This document shows, piece by piece, positions 1 through 7,519 of a stretch of 64,000 nt of DNA. The notes beneath the pieces are model-generated. The model ran no database searches. It worked only from the letters and a program-made list of their open reading frames with translations, and was not told where the DNA came from. Position 1 is the stretch's first letter; each line of letters starts with the position of its first letter. The stretch lies in NCBI RefSeq assembly GCF_022662195.1, contig NZ_JAKMCS010000006.1, forward strand, positions 151,421 to 215,420. The letters are read 5' to 3'. This stretch comes from Aestuariivivens insulae. Lineage in GTDB: Bacteria; Bacteroidota; Bacteroidia; Flavobacteriales; Flavobacteriaceae. The translations under genes were made by a program, and so were the position numbers.

Positions 1-2
1 CC

Positions 3-2015
3 AATTCACCCATTACCCATTCGAATATTTCAAAAGAAGAACTAGAAAAACGGAATTTGGGACAAGACATCCCCATTTTGTTAAATTATTTACCCTCTGT
101 GGTGACGACCAGCGATGCAGGGGCAGGTATTGGTTATACAGGTATTCGTGTTCGCGGTACCGATGCTACCCGTGTTAATGTAACTATTAATGGTATTCCG
201 TATAATGATCCTGAAAGCCAAGGCACGTTTTGGGTGAATTTAGGCGATTTTGCCTCATCAACCCAGAGTTTGCAACTACAACGTGGTGTAGGAACATCTA
301 CTAATGGCTCCGGGGCATTTGGTGCTAGCTTGAACTTGTTAACCGATTCGTTCTCTGAAACAGCTTCCGCCGAAATATCGAATAGCTTTGGAAGTTATAA
401 TACACGCAAGCATACGGTGAAAATGAGTACAGGAGACATTTTGGGTGCTGAGCGTAGTCGAAGCATTGAGTTTTCTGGACGTTTTTCTAAAATTTATTCC
501 GATGGTTATGTAGATCGTGCTTTTACCGATTTAAAATCCTATTTCCTTCAAGGGGTATATAAAGACGATAACACCTTGATAAAGGCTTTGACCTTTGGAA
601 ATAAAGAATACACCTATCAATCTTGGTATGGTTTAACAGCAGAGCAACTAAAAGAAGACCGTCGCCAAAACCCATATACCTACGAAAATGAAACCGATAA
701 CTATTGGCAAGATCATTACCAATTGCATTGGAACGAACGCTTGGATAATCATTGGTCGACTAACTTAGGCTTAAACTATACAAAAGGGAAAGGCTATTTT
801 GAACAATATAAAGAGGGAGAATCGGCCGCAAGTTTTAATAATTTAATTGAAGAAGGATCGGATGTTATTGTGCGTCGTTGGTTAGACAACAATTTTTACG
901 TAGCTAATGCCAATGTGACCTATAAAAAAGATTACCTAGAAATAATTTCTGGGTTGTCTTACAGTAATTACATAGGAGATCATTTTGGAGAAGTGATTTG
1001 GGGAAGTGATTTGGCGCCAAATACATCCATTAGAGATCGTTATTATGATGGAGATGCCTCCAAAAATGACTTTAGTATATTTTCTAAGGCCACATTTAAG
1101 TTTGCAGAAAAGTTTACGGGCTATATCGATTTACAAGGACGCTTTGTAAGCTATAAAACCAATGGCATAAATTCAGATAGGGTACCTTTTGTGACCGATG
1201 CCAAATTTGATTTCTTCAATCCAAAAGTGGGGTTGACCTATAAGCATTGTGATGCCAATAGTTTTTATGTCTCTTATGCCAGGGCAAACCGAGAGCCTAA
1301 TCGCGACGATTTTAAAGCAGGGATAACAGAAAATGAAACCCTTAACGATATTGAGTTGGGATGGCGTTACCATACAGGTAAGGTGTCTGTAAACACCAAT
1401 GTGTACTATATGTTTTATCAAAACCAGTTAGTGTTAACGGGCGAATTGGATGATGTAGGTAGTCCCGTTAGAGTTAATGTAGATGAGAGTTATAGGTTGG
1501 GCGTAGAGGTCGACGCCAATATTAAGTTTTGTGATGTCTTTAATGCCTCTACTAATGTGGCTTTAAGTAGTAATAAGATAAAGGATTTTGGAGTTGCTGT
1601 TAATGGAGAGTATGTGAACTTAGGAGACACTAACATCTCATTTTCGCCAGAATTGATTATAGGCAATGCGCTTAATTTTAAACCAGTTGAAAATTTGCAA
1701 ATATCATTACTAAGTAAATATGTTGGCGAACAATATTTAGGAAACATTGATAATGATTTATCAAAGTTGGACAGTTACTTTGTAAATGACCTTAATATAG
1801 TTTATGAGATTAAACCAAATAGATTGTTCAAATCCATTGTGATTTCTGGATTGATAAATAATATATTCAATAAGGAATATGTATCTAATGGTTATTTCGG
1901 TTCATATGATTATGATGATCCTTCTAGTTCAACTGGAAAAACCACAGGCTATTATACGGGCTATTATCCACAGGCCACAACAAATTTTTTGGTTGGGGCG
2001 ACCTTGAAGTTTTAG
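3..2015 (+). CDS. TonB-dependent outer-membrane receptor (5' end outside window)
   Basis: This is the C-terminal part of a TonB-dependent receptor, an outer-membrane beta-barrel that imports a ligand such as a siderophore, vitamin or glycan using TonB energy. The reading frame is open from the first bases of the window, so the TTG at 57 is not the start and the true start lies upstream. The first visible part is the plug domain: the segment reading GQDIPILLNYLPSVV, then GIRVRGTDATRVNVTINGIP, then the QRGVGTSTNGSGAFG stretch. The rest is barrel strands with many aromatic residues, ending in a terminal Phe (GATLKF) as expected for Bam-dependent insertion. The ligand cannot be told from the sequence. 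A MITE-like repeat starts 12 bases after the stop. Confidence 0.93.
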   Translation, partial: NSPITHSNISKEELEKRNLGQDIPILLNYLPSVVTTSDAGAGIGYTGIRVRGTDATRVNVTINGIPYNDPESQGTFWVNLGDFASSTQSLQLQRGVGTSTNGSGAFGASLNLLTDSFSETASAEISNSFGSYNTRKHTVKMSTGDILGAERSRSIEFSGRFSKIYSDGYVDRAFTDLKSYFLQGVYKDDNTLIKALTFGNKEYTYQSWYGLTAEQLKEDRRQNPYTYENETDNYWQDHYQLHWNERLDNHWSTNLGLNYTKGKGYFEQYKEGESAASFNNLIEEGSDVIVRRWLDNNFYVANANVTYKKDYLEIISGLSYSNYIGDHFGEVIWGSDLAPNTSIRDRYYDGDASKNDFSIFSKATFKFAEKFTGYIDLQGRFVSYKTNGINSDRVPFVTDAKFDFFNPKVGLTYKHCDANSFYVSYARANREPNRDDFKAGITENETLNDIELGWRYHTGKVSVNTNVYYMFYQNQLVLTGELDDVGSPVRVNVDESYRLGVEVDANIKFCDVFNASTNVALSSNKIKDFGVAVNGEYVNLGDTNISFSPELIIGNALNFKPVENLQISLLSKYVGEQYLGNIDNDLSKLDSYFVNDLNIVYEIKPNRLFKSIVISGLINNIFNKEYVSNGYFGSYDYDDPSSSTGKTTGYYTGYYPQATTNFLVGATLKF

Positions 2016-2026
2016 GTATTTAATTA

Positions 2027-2232
2027 AAAACGACTGTCTAAAAAGTGATGAGTTTTGATCATTCAGAGCTGTAAGACTGAGCGCAGTCGAAGTCAAAGCG
2101 AACCTGCCTACGGGCGATCAGGGGATCTTATTTTGTTAATAATCTGCGGTTTGAGATTTTTAGAGATTCTTCATTTCACTTCGAGTACCTCAGTGATCAC
2201 ATTCAGAATGGCACTTTTTAGACAGTCGTTTT
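2027..2232. repeat. MITE-like element with 21-bp perfect terminal inverted repeats
   Basis: Positions 2027-2047 and 2212-2232 are exact reverse complements (core CGACTGTCTAAAAAGTG). The roughly 165 bases between them have no ORF. They include a GACTGAGCGCAGTCGAAGTC palindrome and a TTCGAGTACCTCA arm shared with other repeats in this window. The right end reaches into the stop codon of the leftward lipoprotein gene. It could be a non-autonomous mobile element or a structured bidirectional terminator. Confidence 0.7.
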
Positions 2233-2671
2233 AATCATTATAAACTCTAATAATAGAGCCCAAAACTTCAACTTTATAACGTATTAATGGGTAGTTTCCT
2301 GTTGTGCCTTCTCTCATAACGCCATTTAATATATCATAAGAATTACCATCATCACAATCACAGGTAGCTATTATGCCTTCCACACTAAGTTTAGAGCATG
2401 AACTTATCGCATGATTGGGATCTGTAATTTCAAAGGCGTTATAATTAGTCCCACCGGCATAATAAAGCACAAAACCGTTTATTCCGTAGGGGTTGTCAAC
2501 AACCACAAAATTACCTGGTAATTTTAATTTATTAAATTGAGGTAAATTGGTGTTTATTAAATCTCCAGTATCAAATTCGTAATTTGGTAGGTAAGGATTT
2601 TTAATTATATCGTTATTAGCACTACACCCAATTAAAAAAATAATACAAATAATATAAGCGAAAGATTTCAT
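2231..2671 (-). CDS. Rieske-like lipoprotein with degenerate cluster ligands
   Basis: A 146-residue lipoprotein: the signal peptide ends in the lipobox LIGC, with Cys16 as the lipidation site. The C-terminal half (about 55-145) has the outline of a Rieske fold: a first ligand-loop region near His87-Cys92, a second loop Cys104-Asp-Cys106-Asp-Asp-Gly, then a Tyr-Asp-x-x-x-Gly turn and a PLIRYKV strand. Canonical Rieske loops are CxH and CxxH; here the second histidine position is Asp, so a normal 2Fe-2S site is doubtful. The assignment rests on pattern only. It is transcribed towards the TonB receptor and its stop overlaps the end of the repeat at 2027-2232. Confidence 0.6.
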   Translation of the reverse strand: MKSFAYIICIIFLIGCSANNDIIKNPYLPNYEFDTGDLINTNLPQFNKLKLPGNFVVVDNPYGINGFVLYYAGGTNYNAFEITDPNHAISSCSKLSVEGIIATCDCDDGNSYDILNGVMREGTTGNYPLIRYKVEVLGSIIRVYND

Positions 2672-2788
2672 GTTCTATTTATAATGCGTTCTATATTAAA
2701 ACGCAAATTACAGTAAATATTTTGTATACTTCCTTAAAGCATTTTAATTTTCTGTAAATACCTGAAGTAAAGACCTTTTAGGTAGATA

Positions 2789-2819
2789 TTGAAAAAATAA
2801 CTAAAAATTTGTATTTTTG
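2789..2819 (+). promoter_or_regulatory. Predicted greA promoter
   Basis: TTG at 2789-2791 and TATTTTTG at 2812-2819 match the Bacteroidota sigma-ABfr -33/-7 elements with a 20-base spacer. This predicts a transcript start near 2825 and a 5' leader of about 100 nt before greA. Confidence 0.6.
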
Positions 2820-2824
2820 TATGG

Positions 2825-2903
2825 CAATCTCGTGTAAACGGGATTTTTTTGTATGCTGAACCCCTGTGCTAATAAAAGTTTAAGTAGGTTTCAGCATCTT
2901 TTT
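2825..2903 (+). promoter_or_regulatory. greA leader with two consecutive terminator-like hairpins
   Basis: Hairpin 1 pairs AATCTCG (2826-2832) with CGGGATT (2839-2845), followed by a T run to 2850. Hairpin 2 pairs ATGCTGAACC (2853-2862) with GGTTTCAGCAT (2887-2897, one bulge), followed by CTTTTT. Both lie between the predicted promoter and the greA start, so they could act as attenuators. GreA influences pausing and termination, which makes autoregulation plausible but inferred. Confidence 0.5.
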
Positions 2904-2924
2904 ATTAAATAAAACAATGACGTT

Positions 2925-3398
2925 ATGAGTAAAGTATCATATTACACAGCCGAAGGATTAAAAAAATTGAGAGATGAGTTAAACCATCTAAAGGATGTAG
3001 AGCGTCCAAAAGCATCTCAGGCAATTGCTGAAGCGAGAGATAAAGGGGATTTAAGTGAAAATGCCGAATACGATGCTGCTAAAGAAGCACAAGGGTTATT
3101 GGAAATGAAAATTTCTAAGATGGAAGAGACTTTGGCTAACGCTCGTTTAATAGATGAATCGCAGTTAGACACTTCAAAAGTATTGGTTTTGTCTAAAGTG
3201 AAGATAAAGAACCAAACCAATGGTATGGAAATGGTTTATACTTTAGTAGCCGAAAGTGAGGCCGACTTAGCCTCTGGTAAAATTTCGGTTAATTCTCCTA
3301 TTGGAAAAGGATTATTGGGTAAATCGGTTGGCGATGTGGCCGAAATTCAGGTGCCTAATGGTATTATGAAGTTCGATATTATTGAAATTTCCAGATAA
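2925..3398 (+). CDS. greA: Transcription elongation factor GreA
   Basis: A full-length GreA (157 residues). It rescues backtracked RNA polymerase by stimulating transcript cleavage. Residues 1-75 form the antiparallel coiled coil, and the loop DLSENAEY at 42-49 carries the acidic tip residues Asp42 and Glu45, which correspond to Asp41/Glu44 of Escherichia coli GreA. The C-terminal globular domain (about 80-157) includes the SPIGKGLLGK signature. It has its own predicted promoter and a structured leader, and a terminator follows at 3424-3474. Confidence 0.97.
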   Translation: MSKVSYYTAEGLKKLRDELNHLKDVERPKASQAIAEARDKGDLSENAEYDAAKEAQGLLEMKISKMEETLANARLIDESQLDTSKVLVLSKVKIKNQTNGMEMVYTLVAESEADLASGKISVNSPIGKGLLGKSVGDVAEIQVPNGIMKFDIIEISR

Positions 3399-3423
3399 CA
3401 ACTAACAAATAACATAATAATTG

Positions 3424-3474
3424 GATTCCTAATTTTTACTGAAAATCGATTCAGTTTTAATTAGGAATCTTTTT
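3424..3474 (+). terminator. Intrinsic terminator after greA
   Basis: GATTCCTAAT (3424-3433) pairs with ATTAGGAATC (3460-3469). The stem is extended internally by ACTGAA/TTCAGT and followed by TTTTTA. Confidence 0.75.
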
Positions 3475-3505
3475 ATATTTACAAGTACACTAAACCCTCA
3501 TTATT

Positions 3506-3895
3506 ATGGCTTCAATTTTCACTAAAATAGTTAACGGAGACATTCCTTGTTATAAAGTGGCAGAGACCGATGCGTTTTTGGCGTTTTTGGACGTTAACCC
3601 CAATAGTAAGGGGCATACACTCTGTATCCCAAAAAAGGAAGTGGATAAGATTTTCGACTTAGATGAGGAAACTTATAACGGATTGATGTCTTTCTCCAGA
3701 CAAGTCGCTATTGCTATAGAAAAGACCATTCCCTGCAAACGTGTTGGGGTGAGCGTTATTGGTTTGGAGGTGCCACATGTGCATGTGCATTTAATACCCT
3801 TGCACTCTATGGAAGATGCCCGCTTTACAACTAAGGCCAAGTTATCTTCAGAAGAATTTCAAGAGATTGCCAAAGCCATAAATGCAAATCTATAG
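3506..3895 (+). CDS. HIT-family nucleotide hydrolase/transferase
   Basis: A 129-residue HIT protein, likely a dinucleoside-polyphosphate or nucleoside-phosphoramidate hydrolase in the cytosol. The histidine triad H91-V-H93-V-H95-L-I-P is intact. The N-terminal IFTKIVNGDIPCYKV and the LDVNPNSKGHTLCIPK stretch are typical of the HinT branch. It lies just after greA, separated by a terminator, and ends six bases into the convergent neighbour. The substrate cannot be assigned. Confidence 0.93.
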   Translation: MASIFTKIVNGDIPCYKVAETDAFLAFLDVNPNSKGHTLCIPKKEVDKIFDLDEETYNGLMSFSRQVAIAIEKTIPCKRVGVSVIGLEVPHVHVHLIPLHSMEDARFTTKAKLSSEEFQEIAKAINANL

Positions 3896-4249
3896 TTTTT
3901 GGTAAAGCATTAAAGAAATTATTGAAACGAGTATCAAAAGTAATGTGGCAATCAGTATCCAAGAAGCCGTTTTTAACTTTACAGTTGCTTTTTTAGGTGT
4001 AAAAGCCTTTTTGTGATATTCGAAAACCTGCTCGATATCGTCTGTCCATTGCACTGGGTATATGGGGCTATTACAGGTTTTGCAAGCTAGCTCGTGTTTA
4101 ATTTCCCGGGTAATCGAGTTATAAAATTTGGTGTTTACTATACGCTGTTTAAAACTTAAGTACAGTCCGTCATTATTAAAACAAACAGGACAGTTGTTTT
4201 TTAAGGCAACTTCTTTAATGTGTATAAAATGATCCTGCATATTAAGCAC
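3890..4249 (-). CDS. Small zinc-ribbon-like membrane protein
   Basis: A 119-residue protein of unknown function. Two CxxC pairs, Cys20-Pro-Val-Cys23 and Cys56-Lys-Thr-Cys59, could bind one zinc ion in a ribbon. A single hydrophobic helix lies at about 93-116 near the C terminus, which would anchor it in the membrane with the ribbon in the cytoplasm. Its start overlaps the last 8 bases of the upstream histidine-kinase gene on the same strand, suggesting translational coupling and a role beside that kinase (inference). Met1 or Met4 could be the start. Confidence 0.65.
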   Translation of the reverse strand: MLNMQDHFIHIKEVALKNNCPVCFNNDGLYLSFKQRIVNTKFYNSITREIKHELACKTCNSPIYPVQWTDDIEQVFEYHKKAFTPKKATVKLKTASWILIATLLLILVSIISLMLYQKL

Positions 4250-5396
4250 GTTTTAAGGAAATCTGTATGGTTGAGCCCTTACCGATTTCAGAATGTAAAA
4301 CTTTTATTTTCCCATCATGGAAATCTTCAATAATACGCCTGGTGAGCGATAAACCTAGCCCCCATCCTCTTCTTTTGGTGGTATAGCCAGGTTCAAAAAT
4401 TTTACGAAAATCCTTCTTCAAAATCCCTTTTCCCGTATCTGTGACTTTTACTTTTACATTATCTTCAAGTTGTGAGATTTCAATAGTAAGGTTGCCCCTG
4501 CCTTTCATCGCATCGATAGCATTTTTTACCAGATTTTCGATGGCCCAGCTATAAAGCTGTTTGTTTAAATATACGGGAATTTCATCATCTGGGATTTTCA
4601 TTTCAAAATGTATAAGATTTGAAGATCGCGCTTTTAAGTAGTCGAAAGAATCTACAGTCTCTTCAATAATATCTACAATTTCAAGTGTTGGAACCGAACC
4701 TATCTTGCTAAAACGTTCGGTAATGGTTTGTAGACGGTCGATATCTTTTTCAATTTCGGTAATATAATTGGGGTTAACCTGTTCGGTTTTTAAAAGTTCG
4801 GCCCAACCAATTAAAGAAGATAACGGTGTGCCTATTTGATGAGCCGTTTCTTTGGCCATGCCCGACCACAACTTGTTTTGGCTTGCATTCTTGTTACTTC
4901 GGTAAAAGAAAAATATCACGGCACTAAACAAAATAATAATGAGCAATAAAGCTAAAGGGTAATATTTTAGTTTGTTTAGAAGCGGGGAATTACCGTAATA
5001 GATGGTCGATAAAACTTCGTCTTTATAAACTACTTGAATAGGCTCGTATTCATTTTTAAATTTAGAAATAAGTCGCTTTATGTATATGGAATCATTTGCC
5101 TTTTTTTCTTCAATGTTATTTGAGTCATAACTACCATCTTGACTCATAATAATCATGGGCGTGGTCTTGTTGCTCTGTAAAATTTCAATGGAAAGCTCGC
5201 CAATATCTTCATTAAGGTCGGTATTCTTACTCAATTCTTTTTGAGCTTTGGCCCAAATTTTCATTTTGGTCGTTTCTTCGGCCTTAAAATTTTGAAAGAA
5301 TACATAGGTGTTCCATAGAATTAGTGATACTAAAACAAAAGAGACTGCTATGATAAGCCAGCGAACTGTATTTTTGTATTCTGTAAAGATCATCAT
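4242..5396 (-). CDS. Membrane sensor histidine kinase
   Basis: A 384-residue histidine kinase. Transmembrane helices lie at about 12-34 and 144-165, with about 110 extracytoplasmic residues between them. The H-box is AHQIGTPLSS with phospho-acceptor His186, a variant of the usual HELRTPL seen in a Bacteroidota kinase group. The ATPase part shows the N-box NLVKNAIDAM, the G1 box DTGKGI and G2 GWGLGLSLTRRI. No HAMP or PAS domain is obvious. No response regulator lies beside it; the partner gene is the overlapping zinc-ribbon membrane protein. The signal is unknown. Confidence 0.9.
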   Translation of the reverse strand: MMIFTEYKNTVRWLIIAVSFVLVSLILWNTYVFFQNFKAEETTKMKIWAKAQKELSKNTDLNEDIGELSIEILQSNKTTPMIIMSQDGSYDSNNIEEKKANDSIYIKRLISKFKNEYEPIQVVYKDEVLSTIYYGNSPLLNKLKYYPLALLLIIILFSAVIFFFYRSNKNASQNKLWSGMAKETAHQIGTPLSSLIGWAELLKTEQVNPNYITEIEKDIDRLQTITERFSKIGSVPTLEIVDIIEETVDSFDYLKARSSNLIHFEMKIPDDEIPVYLNKQLYSWAIENLVKNAIDAMKGRGNLTIEISQLEDNVKVKVTDTGKGILKKDFRKIFEPGYTTKRRGWGLGLSLTRRIIEDFHDGKIKVLHSEIGKGSTIQISLKRA

Positions 5397-5513
5397 TGGT
5401 TGTTTAACATGTAATATAATGCAAATCTGTTAATATTATTGTGCAAGTTGTTAGTAAATCTGTTTTCAGTTAACTGGTAGATTGGTTACTTTTGTTGAAA
5501 TTCAAAATAATTA

Positions 5514-6383
5514 ATGACCTCTTTCGATCCAAAAGCATTAGCGACTAATATATTACAAGGTTATTTGCAGAGTGCTATAGCGCCTAGACCTATTGCTTTT
5601 GCCAGTACGATAGATGCAGAAGGCAACCCCAACCTATCGCCTTTTAGTTTTTTTAACGTATTTAGTGCCAACCCTCCAGTTTTGGTATTTTCGCCATCCC
5701 GTCGTGTTAGGGATAATACGGTAAAACATACACTGTTGAATATAGAAGAAACTAAGGAAGTGGTTATTAATGTGGTGAATTATGATATTGTTCATCAAAT
5801 GTCACTAAGTAGCACCGAATATGGCAAAGACATTAATGAGTTTGAAAAGGCTGGGTTGACCATGTTACAATCAGATGAGGTAAAACCTTTTAGGGTAGCC
5901 GAGTCGCCCGTACAGTTTGAATGCCAGGTGAATGATATTATTAAATTGGGTCAAGATGGCGGTGCTGGAAATTTAATTATATGTGAAGTGGTTAAATTCC
6001 ATATCAGTGATAAGGTGTTAAATAACGATGGAAGCATCAATCAAGAGAAGTTGGATTTGGTAGCTAGGGCAGGAGGCAGTTATTATAGTAGGGCAAAAAA
6101 TGGCTTTTTTGAAATTCCTAAGCCAATTAAAACATTAGGCTTAGGAGTAGATAATTTGCCAGATGCTATACGAAATAGTGAGGTCCTAACCGGAAACGAT
6201 TTGGGCATGTTGGCCAATGTAGAAAACTTGCCAACACAGGCTATGGTAAAAGCCTTTATAGAGGATAAGTTAGACAGATATCCCAATCTTAATGCATTAT
6301 CTGCTAATGAAAAGCACAAATTGGCACAAAACTATTTAAGCTATGGTGATGTAGAAAGTGCATGGCATATATTATTAAGTTAA
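5514..6383 (+). CDS. Flavin-reductase-like FMN-binding split-barrel protein
   Basis: A 289-residue protein with an N-terminal flavin-reductase-like domain (about 15-200). Typical stretches are APRPIAFASTIDAEGNPNLS, FSFFNVFSANPP and a later KLGQDGGAGNLIICEVV strand. Family members bind FMN and often reduce flavins or act as oxidoreductases. The C-terminal 85 residues (GLGVDNLPDAIRNSEVL onward) are an extension that I cannot assign. It is divergent from the kinase gene. The substrate is unknown. Confidence 0.85.
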   Translation: MTSFDPKALATNILQGYLQSAIAPRPIAFASTIDAEGNPNLSPFSFFNVFSANPPVLVFSPSRRVRDNTVKHTLLNIEETKEVVINVVNYDIVHQMSLSSTEYGKDINEFEKAGLTMLQSDEVKPFRVAESPVQFECQVNDIIKLGQDGGAGNLIICEVVKFHISDKVLNNDGSINQEKLDLVARAGGSYYSRAKNGFFEIPKPIKTLGLGVDNLPDAIRNSEVLTGNDLGMLANVENLPTQAMVKAFIEDKLDRYPNLNALSANEKHKLAQNYLSYGDVESAWHILLS

Positions 6384-6417
6384 AAAAAGAGTAAATAATT
6401 GATATAAATAAAAACTA

Positions 6418-6795
6418 ATGGAAGTTCAAGGAAGAATTAAAATGATTGGCGAAACCCAAACTTTTGGAGCAAATGGGTTTAGAAAAAGAGAAATAGTAAT
6501 CACTACTGATGAGCAATACCCACAACACATTATGGTAGAGTTTGTTCAAGATAAAACCGATTTGTTAAACAGTTACCAAGTGGGACAACAAGTGAAAATT
6601 AGTATTAATTTACGAGGTAGGGAATGGGTAAACCCCCAAGGTGAAACCAAATATTTCAATTCCATACAAGGATGGCGTATAGAAGCATTACAGGCAGAAG
6701 CAGCAGGCGATAATATACCTCCTGTGCCACCAGCAGATGCTTTTGAACCTGCGGGAGACTTAAAAGAAGACGATCACGACGATTTACCGTTTTAA
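6418..6795 (+). CDS. DUF3127 domain protein (OB-fold-like)
   Basis: A 125-residue protein of the DUF3127 family common in Bacteroidota. The core (1-90) starts MEVQGRIKMIGETQTFG and contains KREIVITTDEQYPQ and LRGREWVNPQGETKYFNSIQGW, a single-domain barrel that resembles a single-strand-binding fold. The C-terminal tail is acidic and ends DDLPF, very like the partner-binding tip of SSB proteins (Asp-x-Pro-Phe). A role in single-strand nucleic-acid binding is inferred; no function is established. Confidence 0.88.
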   Translation: MEVQGRIKMIGETQTFGANGFRKREIVITTDEQYPQHIMVEFVQDKTDLLNSYQVGQQVKISINLRGREWVNPQGETKYFNSIQGWRIEALQAEAAGDNIPPVPPADAFEPAGDLKEDDHDDLPF

Positions 6796-6812
6796 TAACA
6801 AATTGTTTGTTG

Positions 6813-6832
6813 CCCTGAGCACAGTCGAAGGG
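6813..6832. repeat. Short palindromic repeat of the CCCTGAG/TCGAAGGG class
   Basis: CCCTGAGCACAGTCGAAGGG, an imperfect palindrome of the same class as those at 2090, 15738, 20341 and 33943. It lies directly upstream of a terminator. Confidence 0.6.
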
Positions 6833-6841
6833 TGTTATAAA

Positions 6842-6876
6842 AAACCTTTCAGTATTATATTGAAAGGTTTTTTATT
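6842..6876 (+). terminator. Intrinsic terminator after the DUF3127 gene
   Basis: AACCTTTCA pairs with TGAAAGGTT around a short AT loop and is followed by a T-rich run. The aat start codon is only a few bases further on. Confidence 0.75.
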
Positions 6877-6884
6877 TTTATAAA

Positions 6885-7517
6885 ATGCATTATTTAACAA
6901 AAAAAATATGGTTCCCTTCTGTTGATAAGGCTACACCAGAAGGCCTATTGGCTATTGGTGGAGATTTATCGGCAGAGCGATTATTATTGGCCTATCAATC
7001 GGGGATTTTTCCATGGTTTAGTGAAGGCGAACCTATTTTATGGTGGTCGCCCGATCCGCGTTTTGTTTTGTTTCCCGAGAAACTTCGGGTTTCCAAAAGT
7101 ATGAGGCAAACACTACGTAAATGCAATTATGAAGTCACGATCAATAAATCGTTTAAAGAAGTTATAACCGAATGTTCTAAAACTGAAAGAATAGGTCAGG
7201 CAGGAACCTGGATTACCCAACATATGATAGATGCCTATGTAGAGTTACATGAAAAGGGTTATGCTAAATCGGTTGAAGTATGGAAAGAAAGTAGTTTGGT
7301 GGCTGGGCTCTATGGTGTCGACCTAGACAATGGTGTGTTTTGTGGTGAAAGTATGTTTACTAAAGAAAGTAATGCTAGTAAAGCAGGATTTATTACTTTT
7401 ATTCAAAACAGCAACTATAAATTAATAGATTGCCAAGTGTATACCAATCATTTAGAGAGCTTAGGGGCCGAAGATGTACCAAGAAGCTTGTTTTTAAAGT
7501 ATTTAAAAAATAAATAG
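6885..7517 (+). CDS. aat: Leucyl/phenylalanyl-tRNA--protein transferase
   Basis: A 210-residue L/F-transferase. It attaches Leu or Phe from charged tRNA to N-terminal Lys or Arg of proteins, making them N-degron substrates for ClpAP. Family signatures are GIFPWF (40-45), WWSPDPR (53-59), FCGESMF and the DCQVYTNHL...SLGA segment near the C terminus. The length fits the family. The next gene starts 2 bases after the stop, so they may be co-transcribed. Confidence 0.95.
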   Translation: MHYLTKKIWFPSVDKATPEGLLAIGGDLSAERLLLAYQSGIFPWFSEGEPILWWSPDPRFVLFPEKLRVSKSMRQTLRKCNYEVTINKSFKEVITECSKTERIGQAGTWITQHMIDAYVELHEKGYAKSVEVWKESSLVAGLYGVDLDNGVFCGESMFTKESNASKAGFITFIQNSNYKLIDCQVYTNHLESLGAEDVPRSLFLKYLKNK

Positions 7518-7519
7518 TT

